Source: Faecalibacterium sp. CAG:74
GTDB lineage: Bacteria; Bacillota; Clostridia; Christensenellales; Aristaeellaceae
Length of the DNA stretch: 7,159 nucleotides
Assembly (NCBI GenBank): GCA_000437595.1
Contig: FR899790.1
Span: 1 to 7,159 of the forward strand
Direction: 5' to 3'
The notes below the pieces were generated by a model. The model was not told the origin of the DNA. It did no database searches and saw only the letters and a list, made by a program, of their open reading frames with translations. The first letter of the stretch is position 1. The number at the start of each line of letters is the position of its first letter. The position numbers and the translations under genes are program-made. Shown here one piece after another: positions 1 through 4,733 of the stretch.

Positions 1-62
1 ATCGCAGACTTCGTCTGTTTTCATTGCCCTTTGGTCGCCTCCGCGGAGGCGAAATCCCCTGC
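1..62 (+). repeat. 62-bp dispersed repeat, copy 1 (structured)
   Basis: This stretch matches 2326-2387 at 58 of 62 positions in the same orientation. It holds two potential hairpins. One is a 5-bp stem CAGAC/GTCTG with loop TTC at 5-17. The other is a perfect 18-bp palindrome at 35-52. Of the four differences between the copies, two (positions 6 and 16) fall on opposite sides of the same base pair and keep it paired, which suggests selection on the folded form. The copy touches the window edge, so anything further left is unseen. It lies downstream of the 3' end of spoVAE. Function unknown; it resembles a dispersed intergenic element. Confidence 0.85.
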
Positions 63-110
63 ATCAGCACGCGGGCATAGCATGAAAATGCGCTCAATTC
101 AATCGCGCGG

Positions 111-185
111 AAGGGTCAAGGGAGGAACTCCCTTGCGGAGTCCAGAGGCAGAGCCTCTGGTGGGGTCAAGGGGCAAAGCCCTTTG
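111..185 (+). repeat. Triple-hairpin array A (25-nt modules)
   Basis: Three consecutive modules, each a 6-nt linker (AAGGGT, CGGAGT, TGGGGT) followed by an 8-bp stem with a 3-nt loop. The stems are CAAGGGAG/CTCCCTTG (117-135), CCAGAGGC/GCCTCTGG (142-160) and CAAGGGGC/GCCCTTTG (167-185, one G-T wobble). The array begins two bases beyond the spoVAE stop codon, so it would sit at the 3' end of the spoVA transcript. In that direction no T-run follows, so it is not a classical intrinsic terminator, although it could slow polymerase or block 3' exonucleases. A related array lies inverted at 2619-2691. Confidence 0.85.
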
Positions 186-187
186 GG

Positions 188-556
188 TCATTCTTTCGCC
201 CTTGGCTGGAAAATCAGCGCCATCAGCACCCCGAAGAACACCGCGGCGCTGATGCCCGCAGCCGTGCTCGTCAGACCGCCTGTGAATGCGCCCAAGAAGC
301 CGATTTCCTGCACGGCGCGCTTCACCCCTGTCACCAGCGCGTGACCGAAGCCCGTCAGGGGAACACTCGCGCCCGCCCCGGCGAACTGCGCAAGGGGCGC
401 GTATACCCCGATGGCGCTCAAAAATACCCCCGCGACAATGTAGCCCACCAGAATCCGCGCTGGGGTCAGCTTTGTTTTCAGCAGCAGAATTTCGCCAATC
501 ATGCACAGCGCGCCGCCCACCAGAAACGCCTTGATGAGATTCCACACAATCGTCAT
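188..556 (-). CDS. spoVAE: Stage V sporulation protein AE (SpoVAE, AEb type)
   Basis: A 122-aa hydrophobic membrane protein, a subunit of the SpoVA channel for dipicolinic acid in the spore inner membrane. The signature AFLVGGALCMIGEILL lies at 10-25. FAGAGASVPLTGFGHALVTG (58-77) is the conserved SpoVAC/SpoVAE loop motif, and hydrophobic segments at about 34-50 and 86-115 look membrane-spanning. It is paralogous to SpoVAC of the same cluster, as known for this family. The ATG at 556 overlaps the spoVAD stop (ATGA arrangement), which points to translational coupling. The same frame stays open upstream to 724, but that part lies inside spoVAD and reads as noise, so I reject the longer start. 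The usual length is about 116-120 aa. No AEa or spoVAF gene follows within the visible 187 bp. Confidence 0.93.
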   Translation of the reverse strand: MTIVWNLIKAFLVGGALCMIGEILLLKTKLTPARILVGYIVAGVFLSAIGVYAPLAQFAGAGASVPLTGFGHALVTGVKRAVQEIGFLGAFTGGLTSTAAGISAAVFFGVLMALIFQPRAKE

Positions 557-1584
557 GCTTCGTCCGCCTCCAGTACAATCAAGTGGGCAATGCCCGGAAT
601 CGCGCCGCCCTGCTGGCTGAATGTCGGGGAGAGCAGCGCCCCGGTCGCCATGAACGCCACGCGGTGAATCGCCTTCTCGCGGAAGAGGCGCATGATGTAC
701 CCGCACAGCACGCTCGCGGAACATCCGCAGCCCGAACCGCCCGCGTGGACATCCTGCTCAGGCGAAAAAATCAGCATTCCGCAGTCCACATAGCGCGCCG
801 CGTCCAGGGGAACGCCCGCGTCCATCATCAGCGTCAGCAGCAGGTCATGCCCGATTTTCCCCAAGTCGCCGGAGATGATGAGGTCGTAATCCGCCGCCGT
901 TCGCCCGGTGTCCATGAGGTGCCGCCGGAGCGTGTCTGCCGCGGCGGGCGCCATGGCAGCACCCATGTTGTTCATGTCCTTAATCGCCAAATCGACAATG
1001 CGCCCCAAGGTGACGTGTGTCGCGCGGCAAATCGGGCGGCGCGCCGATGTGTCCAGCAGCGCAGCGCCCGCGCCCGTGACCGTCCACTGCGACGTGGGCG
1101 GCCGCTGATTGCCGTATTCCAGCGGGAAACGGTACTGCCGTTCTGCCGAACAGAAGTGGCTGCTGGCACAGCACAGCGCGCGCCGCGCATACCCGCCGTC
1201 ACAGAGCATTGCGCCGATGCACAGCGTTTCCGCCATCGTTGAACACGCACCGTAGATGCCCAGAAACGGCGTTTGCAGCTTCTGCGCGGCGGTGGAGGCG
1301 GCCATAATCTGGTTGAGCAGGTCGCCGCCGAGCGTCACGTCCACACTTTCCGGCGTTGCGCCCGCTTTCTTCAGGCAGGTGTCCGCCGCTGTGTAGTGGA
1401 AGCGGCTTTCGGCTTTTTCCCACGTCTCTTCGCCGAACAGATCATCCTCAATCACCACGTCAAATTCGCTGTGCAGCGGGCCTTCCCCCTCCTTTTTGCC
1501 AACGATGGCGGCAGTTTGGGCGATACCGGGGCGGTTCGGGAGCAGAATCGTTCCCGTGCCGATGCGTTTCAGGCGTTCAGCCAT
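553..1584 (-). CDS. spoVAD: Stage V sporulation protein AD (SpoVAD), thiolase-fold DPA-binding protein
   Basis: A 343-aa soluble subunit of the SpoVA complex. In Bacillus the family has a thiolase-like fold, binds dipicolinic acid and sits on the spore inner membrane; length there is about 338 aa. Visible landmarks are the N-terminal GTGTILLPNRPGIAQTAAIVG (10-30, written to residue 29 at least), GGDLLNQI (86-93), GACSTMAETL (112-121) with Cys114 at the position thiolase-fold enzymes use, the SHFCSAERQYRFPLEYGNQ block (142-160), GAGAALLD (171-178), HAGGSGCGCSA (280-290), and the C-terminal ATGALLSP and IPGIAHLI blocks. The start is fixed by AAGGAGG seven bases upstream of ATG 1584. This Shine-Dalgarno sequence overlaps the spoVAC stop codon, and the spoVAD stop overlaps the spoVAE start, so AC-AD-AE are coupled. 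Confidence 0.97.
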   Translation of the reverse strand: MAERLKRIGTGTILLPNRPGIAQTAAIVGKKEGEGPLHSEFDVVIEDDLFGEETWEKAESRFHYTAADTCLKKAGATPESVDVTLGGDLLNQIMAASTAAQKLQTPFLGIYGACSTMAETLCIGAMLCDGGYARRALCCASSHFCSAERQYRFPLEYGNQRPPTSQWTVTGAGAALLDTSARRPICRATHVTLGRIVDLAIKDMNNMGAAMAPAAADTLRRHLMDTGRTAADYDLIISGDLGKIGHDLLLTLMMDAGVPLDAARYVDCGMLIFSPEQDVHAGGSGCGCSASVLCGYIMRLFREKAIHRVAFMATGALLSPTFSQQGGAIPGIAHLIVLEADEA

Positions 1585-1596
1585 GTGAATCCTCCT

Positions 1597-2073
1597 TTAC
1601 CACGGGAATAATGCGTACACGATGCCGACCAGCACCGACGCGCTTGTGCCCCACACCAGCACCGGCCCGGCAATGGTGAACAGCTTCGCGCCCAACCCCA
1701 GCACCATGCCTTCACGCCGGAACTCCATGGCGGGGGATACCATGGCGTTCGCAAAGCCGCTGATGGGCACGAACGCGCCCGCGCCCGCATACTGTCCGAT
1801 TTTGTCGAACACACCCAGCCCGGTTAGCAGCGCCGTCAGAAACACGAGCACCATGCTGGCGAACGTCGATGCGGTGGAAGGGGTCATGTCCAGCCACGCC
1901 AGTCCCGCCTCCATGCAGCATTGCCCGATGACGCAGATAACGCCTCCGACCCAGAATGCGCGAATCAGCCCCTGTCCCATTTTCGATTTGGGCGACAGGA
2001 TGTCCACCAGCCGGGCGTAGCGGTCAAGCTGCCGCTGGCGGGTAGGGGAGGGCTGCTTGTCCTTCTCAAACAT
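1597..2073 (-). CDS. spoVAC: Stage V sporulation protein AC (SpoVAC), DPA channel subunit
   Basis: A 158-aa membrane protein. In Bacillus SpoVAC behaves as a mechanosensitive channel component for dipicolinic acid release; usual length is about 150 aa. A polar N-terminus (1-35) is followed by the signature AFWVGGVICVIGQ (39-51), hydrophobic segments at about 69-86 and 131-156, and the family motif DKIGQYAGAGAFVPISGFAN (90-109). It shares the AGAGA-VP-SGF core with SpoVAE. I chose ATG 2073 because AAGGAGG lies just upstream. A GTG at 2106 in the same frame would put that Shine-Dalgarno inside the coding region. The start codon overlaps the end of a 43-aa ORF. The nearest sister gene, spoVAB, ends 645 bp upstream, an unusual gap for this operon. 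Confidence 0.96.
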   Translation of the reverse strand: MFEKDKQPSPTRQRQLDRYARLVDILSPKSKMGQGLIRAFWVGGVICVIGQCCMEAGLAWLDMTPSTASTFASMVLVFLTALLTGLGVFDKIGQYAGAGAFVPISGFANAMVSPAMEFRREGMVLGLGAKLFTIAGPVLVWGTSASVLVGIVYALFPW

Positions 2074-2197
2074 GGCTTTCGTCCTCCTTATACGGACGAT
2101 GGACACTCTTATCCGGCGCAGGGCGGAAGCGGACTTCGCGCTCTGCCGGACGCGGGGTTTTCAGAAGGATGAACTGCTGGGAAGAATAACGCTGCAT
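2066..2197 (-). CDS. 43-aa leader ORF overlapping spoVAC start
   Basis: An ORF not recognised from any family. It starts at ATG 2197, eight bases after a purine-rich AGAAAGGAAG ribosome binding site, and ends with TGA at 2066-2068, eight bases into spoVAC. Its last third contains the AAGGAGG of spoVAC. The peptide is basic and polar, begins MQRYSSQQFILLKTPRP, is rich in Arg and Pro in the middle (REVRFRPAPDKSVHRPYKED at 20-39) and has no membrane segment. The overlap means ribosomes finishing it would be delivered to the spoVAC start. It could be a small sporulation protein, a leader that sets spoVAC expression, or chance. The good ribosome site and the overlap favour translation; the function is unknown. 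Confidence 0.5.
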   Translation of the reverse strand: MQRYSSQQFILLKTPRPAEREVRFRPAPDKSVHRPYKEDESHV

Positions 2198-2249
2198 AAA
2201 ATGACTTCCTTTCTATTGATGATGACTGCTGATTCCTGCGCCCGCAGGC

Positions 2250-2279
2250 GCGATTCCCCGTGCAACGAAAAAGTTAAGC
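2250..2279 (-). promoter_or_regulatory. Weak sigma-F/G-like promoter candidate before the 43-aa ORF
   Basis: On the minus strand GCTTA (2275-2279) fits the sigma-F -35 consensus GYWTA. Exactly 15 bases later GGGGAATCGC (2250-2259) fits the first part of the -10 consensus GGNRANAHTR but fails at three positions, including two in the core. If used, transcription would start about 45 bases before the 43-aa ORF and give spoVAC-AD-AE their own promoter. The spacing is right and the -10 is poor, so this is only a candidate. Confidence 0.25.
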
Positions 2280-2315
2280 CACAGATAACCCCAAAAGTTG
2301 CGGTGCCGAAGGTTT

Positions 2316-2387
2316 CCAAAGGGCGATCGCGGACTTCGTCCGTTTCCATTGCCCTTTGGTCGCCTCCGCAGAGGCGAAATCCCCTGC
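2316..2387 (+). repeat. 62-bp dispersed repeat, copy 2, with outer 9-bp stem
   Basis: Positions 2326-2387 repeat 1-62 with four substitutions. The CGGAC/GTCCG hairpin (2330-2342) carries G-C where copy 1 has A-T, a compensatory pair. The second hairpin (2360-2377) is TCGCCTC/GAGGCGA with loop CGCA. An outer inverted repeat, CCAAAGGGC (2316-2324) with GCCCTTTGG (2351-2359), encloses the first hairpin, giving a stem of 9 bp around an inner stem-loop. The left arm for copy 1 would lie outside the window. The element sits between spoVAB and spoVAC and would be transcribed in antisense orientation within a spoVA read-through message. Confidence 0.85.
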
Positions 2388-2425
2388 TTGCGGGAAAGAG
2401 TTGCTATGTCTGAAAGAAAGGCAGG

Positions 2426-2491
2426 TCGGTCGCGCCCATTTGGCGCGACACAGCACAGATGCCAGCTGCTCGGTCGCGCCCATTTGGCGCG
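2426..2491 (+). repeat. 22-bp hairpin repeat in two tandem copies
   Basis: Two identical 22-base copies, at 2426-2447 and 2470-2491, lie 44 bases apart. Each contains CGCGCC-CATTT-GGCGCG, a 6-bp stem with a 5-nt loop. Flanking bases extend the stem to 8 bp in both: GTCGCGCC/GGCGCGAC in the first, and GTCGCGCC/GGCGCGGC with a T-G wobble in the second. The extension differs in sequence but keeps pairing, which suggests that the structure matters. Function unknown. Confidence 0.8.
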
Positions 2492-2525
2492 GCAATGTGC
2501 AAGGGGTGGGAAAAGCAAGTTGGGG

Positions 2526-2572
2526 GCGCTCCTGCGGGAGCGCAAAGTTGCCGGCAGGGACGCTTCGCTGCC
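2526..2572. repeat. Two further intergenic hairpins
   Basis: GCGCTCC-TGCG-GGAGCGC (2526-2543) is a perfect 7-bp stem with a 4-nt loop. It is followed by GGCAG/CTGCC (2553-2557 with 2568-2572), which encloses a smaller CG-CTT-CG pairing. Neither is followed by a T-run. They belong to the hairpin-dense stretch between spoVAB and the 43-aa ORF; the rest of that stretch shows no credible coding sequence. Confidence 0.6.
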
Positions 2573-2618
2573 TGCGCCTTTGTTGACTTTTCCTTTGGAA
2601 TGGTCGCCCGTGGAACAG

Positions 2619-2696
2619 TTGGGGCGTTGCCCCAAACCCCACAAGGGACGCTGTCCCTTGACCCTGCAAGGGGCATTGCCCCTTGACCCTTTTTTT
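2619..2696 (-). repeat. Triple-hairpin array B (25-nt modules), inverted relative to array A
   Basis: Read on the minus strand the modules are AAGGGT + CAAGGGGC/GCCCCTTG (2667-2685), CAGGGT + CAAGGGAC/GTCCCTTG (2642-2660) and TGGGGT + TTGGGGC/GCCCCAA (2619-2635). Linkers are 6 nt and loops 3 nt, as in array A. The first and last linkers are identical to those of A, while the stems differ but stay paired. On the plus strand the array ends in ACCC and seven Ts (2690-2696), so it would look like an intrinsic terminator for plus-strand transcription running towards the 3' end of spoVAB. No plus-strand gene is there. In the operon direction there is an A-run instead, so it should not terminate the spoVA message in the usual way. 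Confidence 0.85.
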
Positions 2697-2717
2697 GCTT
2701 CCCGGCTTGAGCGCGCT

Positions 2718-3128
2718 TCACAGCGTAATCGCTATCGAAGCAATTATCGCCCCAAGTGTCTTTGCCAAGAGAATCGTCACCCGTACCGCCCCCGACACAT
2801 CCCCCAATCGAAACCTTCTCATCAGCACCGGCGCAACCTCCAAAATCTCCCCAAGCGCTGACGCGACCATCCCCACAAACATCCCGCCGACAACCATCGC
2901 CACCACCCCGAACACCCCCGGCAGACCCAGCGTCCACCGCAGCGCATTATGCAGCGCCGCCAGCATCAATCCGCTAAGCAGCGCCAGCCCCATCATCCGC
3001 GGCGACGCGGCGTGCAGCAGGTGCTGAATCCGCGCGGGAAGATGCAGCACGCACCATACGCTGCTGACCGCGACCGACATCGCCGCGCCGCTCATCAACC
3101 CGATGAGGATGGCAAGCACGCTATTCAA
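2718..3128 (-). CDS. spoVAB: Stage V sporulation protein AB (SpoVAB)
   Basis: A 136-aa integral membrane protein of the SpoVA complex; the Bacillus protein is about 141 aa. Four hydrophobic segments (about 4-27, 45-62, 71-90, 114-134) are visible. The family's best block is GGMFVGMVASALGEILEVAP (81-100) followed by VLMRR. The start is a TTG at 3128, which overlaps the spoVAA stop (TAG at 3121-3123) by eight bases and has GAGGGG about seven bases upstream. A GTG three codons later is the alternative. The protein's individual role in Ca-DPA movement is not well defined in the family. It ends 645 bp before spoVAC, where this operon is usually contiguous. Confidence 0.9.
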   Translation of the reverse strand: MNSVLAILIGLMSGAAMSVAVSSVWCVLHLPARIQHLLHAASPRMMGLALLSGLMLAALHNALRWTLGLPGVFGVVAMVVGGMFVGMVASALGEILEVAPVLMRRFRLGDVSGAVRVTILLAKTLGAIIASIAITL

Positions 3129-3678
3129 TCGGCTTCCCCTCTGCTTTCTCCATGTCCTCCTGATATTCGGTCAGCTTGACCTCCAAGGGCGTTGTTTGAT
3201 GCGGGAAGGGAATCGCGTAGAACACGCATACGCCCAGCGCAACGCCGACGCAGTAGGGGATGGTGATGAGACGCACGTCGTCCGGCGGTGCGCCGGTGAT
3301 GGCGGCGTAAACATCCGCCTGCGCCTGCGGCATGTTCACGTCGGCGTGAAACCACGTCAGCCCCAAAGCGCTGCCGAGCAGCAGAATCAGCAGCGCCGCC
3401 GCCGTCCGCACAGGGCGCAGAAAATCCTTGCCGCGCGCCTTGATGCGGTGGACGTAACAGACCTCCGCGCCGATGAGGGAAATGTCCTCCTGTGGAAAAA
3501 CTTTTTTGAGCGCCTTGGCAACGGCGATGGCATCCAGCGTGTAGACGCCGGGGGCGGTTGGGCAGAAGAGGGAGCAATGCCCGGCTTTTTCGCTGCCCAG
3601 CACTTTGGCAGCATCCGCGACATGGAGGGTTTCGCCCTGCGCGAGCTTCACGCGGGCGCGCAGCTGCACATAAATCAT
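3121..3678 (-). CDS. spoVAA: Stage V sporulation protein AA (SpoVAA)
   Basis: A 185-aa membrane subunit of the SpoVA complex, slightly shorter than the roughly 206 aa of Bacillus. The N-terminal 90 residues are soluble and begin MIYVQLRARVKLAQGETLHV, the family's characteristic first strands (ADAAKVLGSE follows). Then come two membrane helices at about 92-110 and 138-157, with the segment ADVNMPQAQADVYAAITG between them, and a charged C-terminal tail. The start is ATG 3678 with AAGGAGGAG upstream, which begins right after the TAA of the preceding 69-aa gene (gap 18 bp). Its end overlaps the spoVAB start, so the three genes form a tight unit. Confidence 0.92.
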   Translation of the reverse strand: MIYVQLRARVKLAQGETLHVADAAKVLGSEKAGHCSLFCPTAPGVYTLDAIAVAKALKKVFPQEDISLIGAEVCYVHRIKARGKDFLRPVRTAAALLILLLGSALGLTWFHADVNMPQAQADVYAAITGAPPDDVRLITIPYCVGVALGVCVFYAIPFPHQTTPLEVKLTEYQEDMEKAEGKPIE

Positions 3679-3696
3679 GCGGATTTCTCCTCCTTC

Positions 3697-3906
3697 TTAT
3701 GCGGAATATCCGAACAGCGCGCGCCAGAAGCCGTTCCACGTCCAGTCCCATTCGAGGGTGTCGGGCGTATCGGCGGCATCCGCCGGGATGCGCGCGAAAT
3801 ACGCCGTCCAGCCGAAGAGCGAACGAAGCAGGGCGTCCTCCGTCAGCGCGGGGACGGAAAACAGCAGCACTCCGCAGAGCAGCAGGGCAGGAAGTGTTCG
3901 TTTCAT
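3697..3906 (-). CDS. Small exported aromatic-rich protein heading the spoVA cluster
   Basis: A 69-aa protein that I do not recognise. Residues 1-22 form a signal peptide: Lys-Arg, a Leu-rich core, then VPALTED with likely cleavage after Ala20. The Cys at 11 is preceded by Leu, so it is a poor lipobox. The mature part of about 49 aa is rich in Trp, Phe and Tyr (EWDWTWNGFW at 52-61). It carries two related octets, RSLFGWTA (28-35) and RALFGYSA (62-69), the second being the C-terminus. ATG 3906 has GGAGGTG eight bases upstream and a sigma-F-type promoter further up. Its place ahead of spoVAA suggests a forespore-made protein acting at the forespore membrane or in the intermembrane space. It could also be a fast-evolving membrane partner of the SpoVA complex. 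Confidence 0.75.
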   Translation of the reverse strand: MKRTLPALLLCGVLLFSVPALTEDALLRSLFGWTAYFARIPADAADTPDTLEWDWTWNGFWRALFGYSA

Positions 3907-3935
3907 AATGGGTTCACCTCCGCTGATGATACCGT

Positions 3936-3965
3936 CAATATCCCCGAAAGCGTCAGAAAGTATAC
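3936..3965 (-). promoter_or_regulatory. Sigma-F-type forespore promoter
   Basis: On the minus strand GTATA (3961-3965), 15 bases and GGGGATATTG (3936-3945) fit the published Bacillus sigma-F consensus GYWTA-N15-GGNRANAHTR at every defined position. Read as a sigma-G site (GMATR-N18-CATNHTA) the fit is weaker: GTATA, 18 bases, GATATTG. Transcription would start near 3930, about 24 bases before the ATG of the 69-aa gene, leaving room for its GGAGGTG. The spoVA operon is usually sigma-G dependent, but the two factors have overlapping recognition. The placement supports forespore expression of the cluster. Confidence 0.65.
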
Positions 3966-3992
3966 GGGAATGTAAATCTTTTGGGTGTTCGC

Positions 3993-4021
3993 TTTACGGA
4001 AAGGCAAAAGTGTGATAAGAT
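3993..4021 (+). promoter_or_regulatory. Sigma-A-like promoter for the 164-aa gene
   Basis: TTTACG (3993-3998), 17 bases, TAAGAT (4016-4021), with TG one base before the -10 (extended -10). This gives a start near 4028 and a leader of about 77 bases before ATG 4105. The two -35 elements of this site and of the opposite sigma-F-type site are only 27 bases apart, so the intergenic region is a compact divergent promoter. Confidence 0.5.
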
Positions 4022-4030
4022 AAACCATAC

Positions 4031-4052
4031 GGACAGTGCTGCGCCGCTGTCC
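4031..4052 (+). other. Leader hairpin at the predicted 5' end
   Basis: GGACAGTG (4031-4038) pairs with CGCTGTCC (4045-4052) over 8 bp, including one T-G wobble, with loop CTGCGC. It begins within a few bases of the predicted transcription start. No T-run follows directly (CTTGATGATTTTG), so it is more likely a 5'-end stabilising structure than an attenuator. Confidence 0.4.
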
Positions 4053-4104
4053 CTTGATGATTTTGACGGAACTTCCGCGCAGAATGGAGGAACAGGAAAC
4101 ACAT

Positions 4105-4599
4105 ATGGAAAAATGGATGAAGGGCCGCTATATGGCCAACCAGAAGCGATTGAGCGTCGGGACGGGTGTTCCTGCGCCGCGCGGACGGGGCATTGTGATG
4201 CTGATTCTGCTGGCGCTGGTTGTGGCGCTGGCGGCTGTCAGCGTGACGACCGTTGCGAAGCTTTCCAGCGTCAACAGCCGCAATATCGCCATGATGCAGG
4301 AACAGTGCCGGGACGCGGTGGCGCTGTCGACAACGCTTAGCCGGACAGCCAGCTCGTCCTCGGCAGCCACAGTGGGCAAAATCCGCGCCGATGTGCACGC
4401 GATTGACGTTATCAACCAAATGAAGATGCTGCAGGACGGCACGAACCACGCCTACGTCAGCACGGAACTGATTTCAAGGATTTACACCATCCTCGACGCC
4501 TATTCCAACCAGCTTATCACCGGTATGAGCACGATGGAGGAGCAGACGAACCTTTCTGCGGCACTGCAGGAACTTTCGGCGGCACTGTCAGGACTATAA
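4105..4599 (+). CDS. Single-pass membrane protein of unknown function
   Basis: A 164-aa protein with no family I recognise. A basic N-terminal region (KGRYMANQKR at 6-15) and APRGRG (24-29) are followed by one membrane helix at about 30-50 (IVMLILLALVVALAAVSVTT). A long outside domain is predicted to be helical: Ser/Thr/Ala-rich at 76-90, then a final stretch EEQTNLSAALQELSAALSGL with heptad-like Leu spacing. Orientation is probably N-in, C-out from the positive residues. The layout resembles signal-sensing or 4-helix-bundle-type ectodomains but no motif proves it. The frame is open from ATG 4036. I choose ATG 4105, with AGGA seven bases upstream; ATG 4084 is the alternative and would use no good ribosome site. 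Confidence 0.8.
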   Translation: MEKWMKGRYMANQKRLSVGTGVPAPRGRGIVMLILLALVVALAAVSVTTVAKLSSVNSRNIAMMQEQCRDAVALSTTLSRTASSSSAATVGKIRADVHAIDVINQMKMLQDGTNHAYVSTELISRIYTILDAYSNQLITGMSTMEEQTNLSAALQELSAALSGL

Positions 4600-4605
4600 A
4601 ACGCG

Positions 4606-4637
4606 AAAGGCACTGCACGCGCGGCAGTGCCTTTTTT
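4606..4637 (+). terminator. Rho-independent terminator after the 164-aa gene
   Basis: AAAGGCACTGC (4606-4616) and GCAGTGCCTTT (4624-4634) form a perfect 11-bp stem with a 7-nt loop, and the T-run extends to 4637. It begins six bases after the stop codon. It separates this gene from the downstream 787-aa gene, which must then have its own promoter in 4638-4733; I see no convincing one there. Confidence 0.92.
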
Positions 4638-4733
4638 GCAGCGAAAAATTCTGAAAATTCCCGAAAAAAAGCGCGAAATGCGCCGTCTAATTGAATGACG
4701 AACCCATGAAGAACGGAAAGGAAGCGAATTGCC

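Noticed and set aside
111..185. Classical Rho-independent terminator for the spoVA operon
   Set aside because: In the operon direction the stems are followed by ACCCCA, ACTCCG and ACCCTT, with no T-run.
31..252. 73-aa plus-strand ORF beginning MVASAEAKSP
   Set aside because: It starts inside the 62-bp repeat and runs through array A into the 3' end of spoVAE. The same opening peptide at 2356 simply reflects the repeat.
188..724. Longer 178-aa version of SpoVAE
   Set aside because: The extra 56 residues lie within spoVAD in another frame and do not resemble the family; ATG 556 overlaps the spoVAD stop as expected for coupled genes.
1..2491. CRISPR array
   Set aside because: The repeats have only two copies each with irregular distances, and the 25-nt modules are hairpins separated by 6-nt linkers, not by unique spacers; no cas gene is present.
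2619..2696. Insertion sequence or MITE with terminal inverted repeats
   Set aside because: Arrays A and B are inverted and bracket spoVAC-AD-AE, but there is no transposase and I see no target duplication. Independent dispersal of a repeat is the simpler reading.
2213..2937. Several overlapping ORFs of 118-187 aa on both strands across the spacer between spoVAB and spoVAC
   Set aside because: All read through hairpin repeats, are rich in Arg, Pro, Cys and Gly, and lack ribosome sites. The minus-strand ones also overlap spoVAB in another frame.
3103..3975. 290-aa open frame on the plus strand
   Set aside because: Antisense to spoVAA and the 69-aa gene, composition rich in Arg and Gln, and it would run through the forespore promoter.
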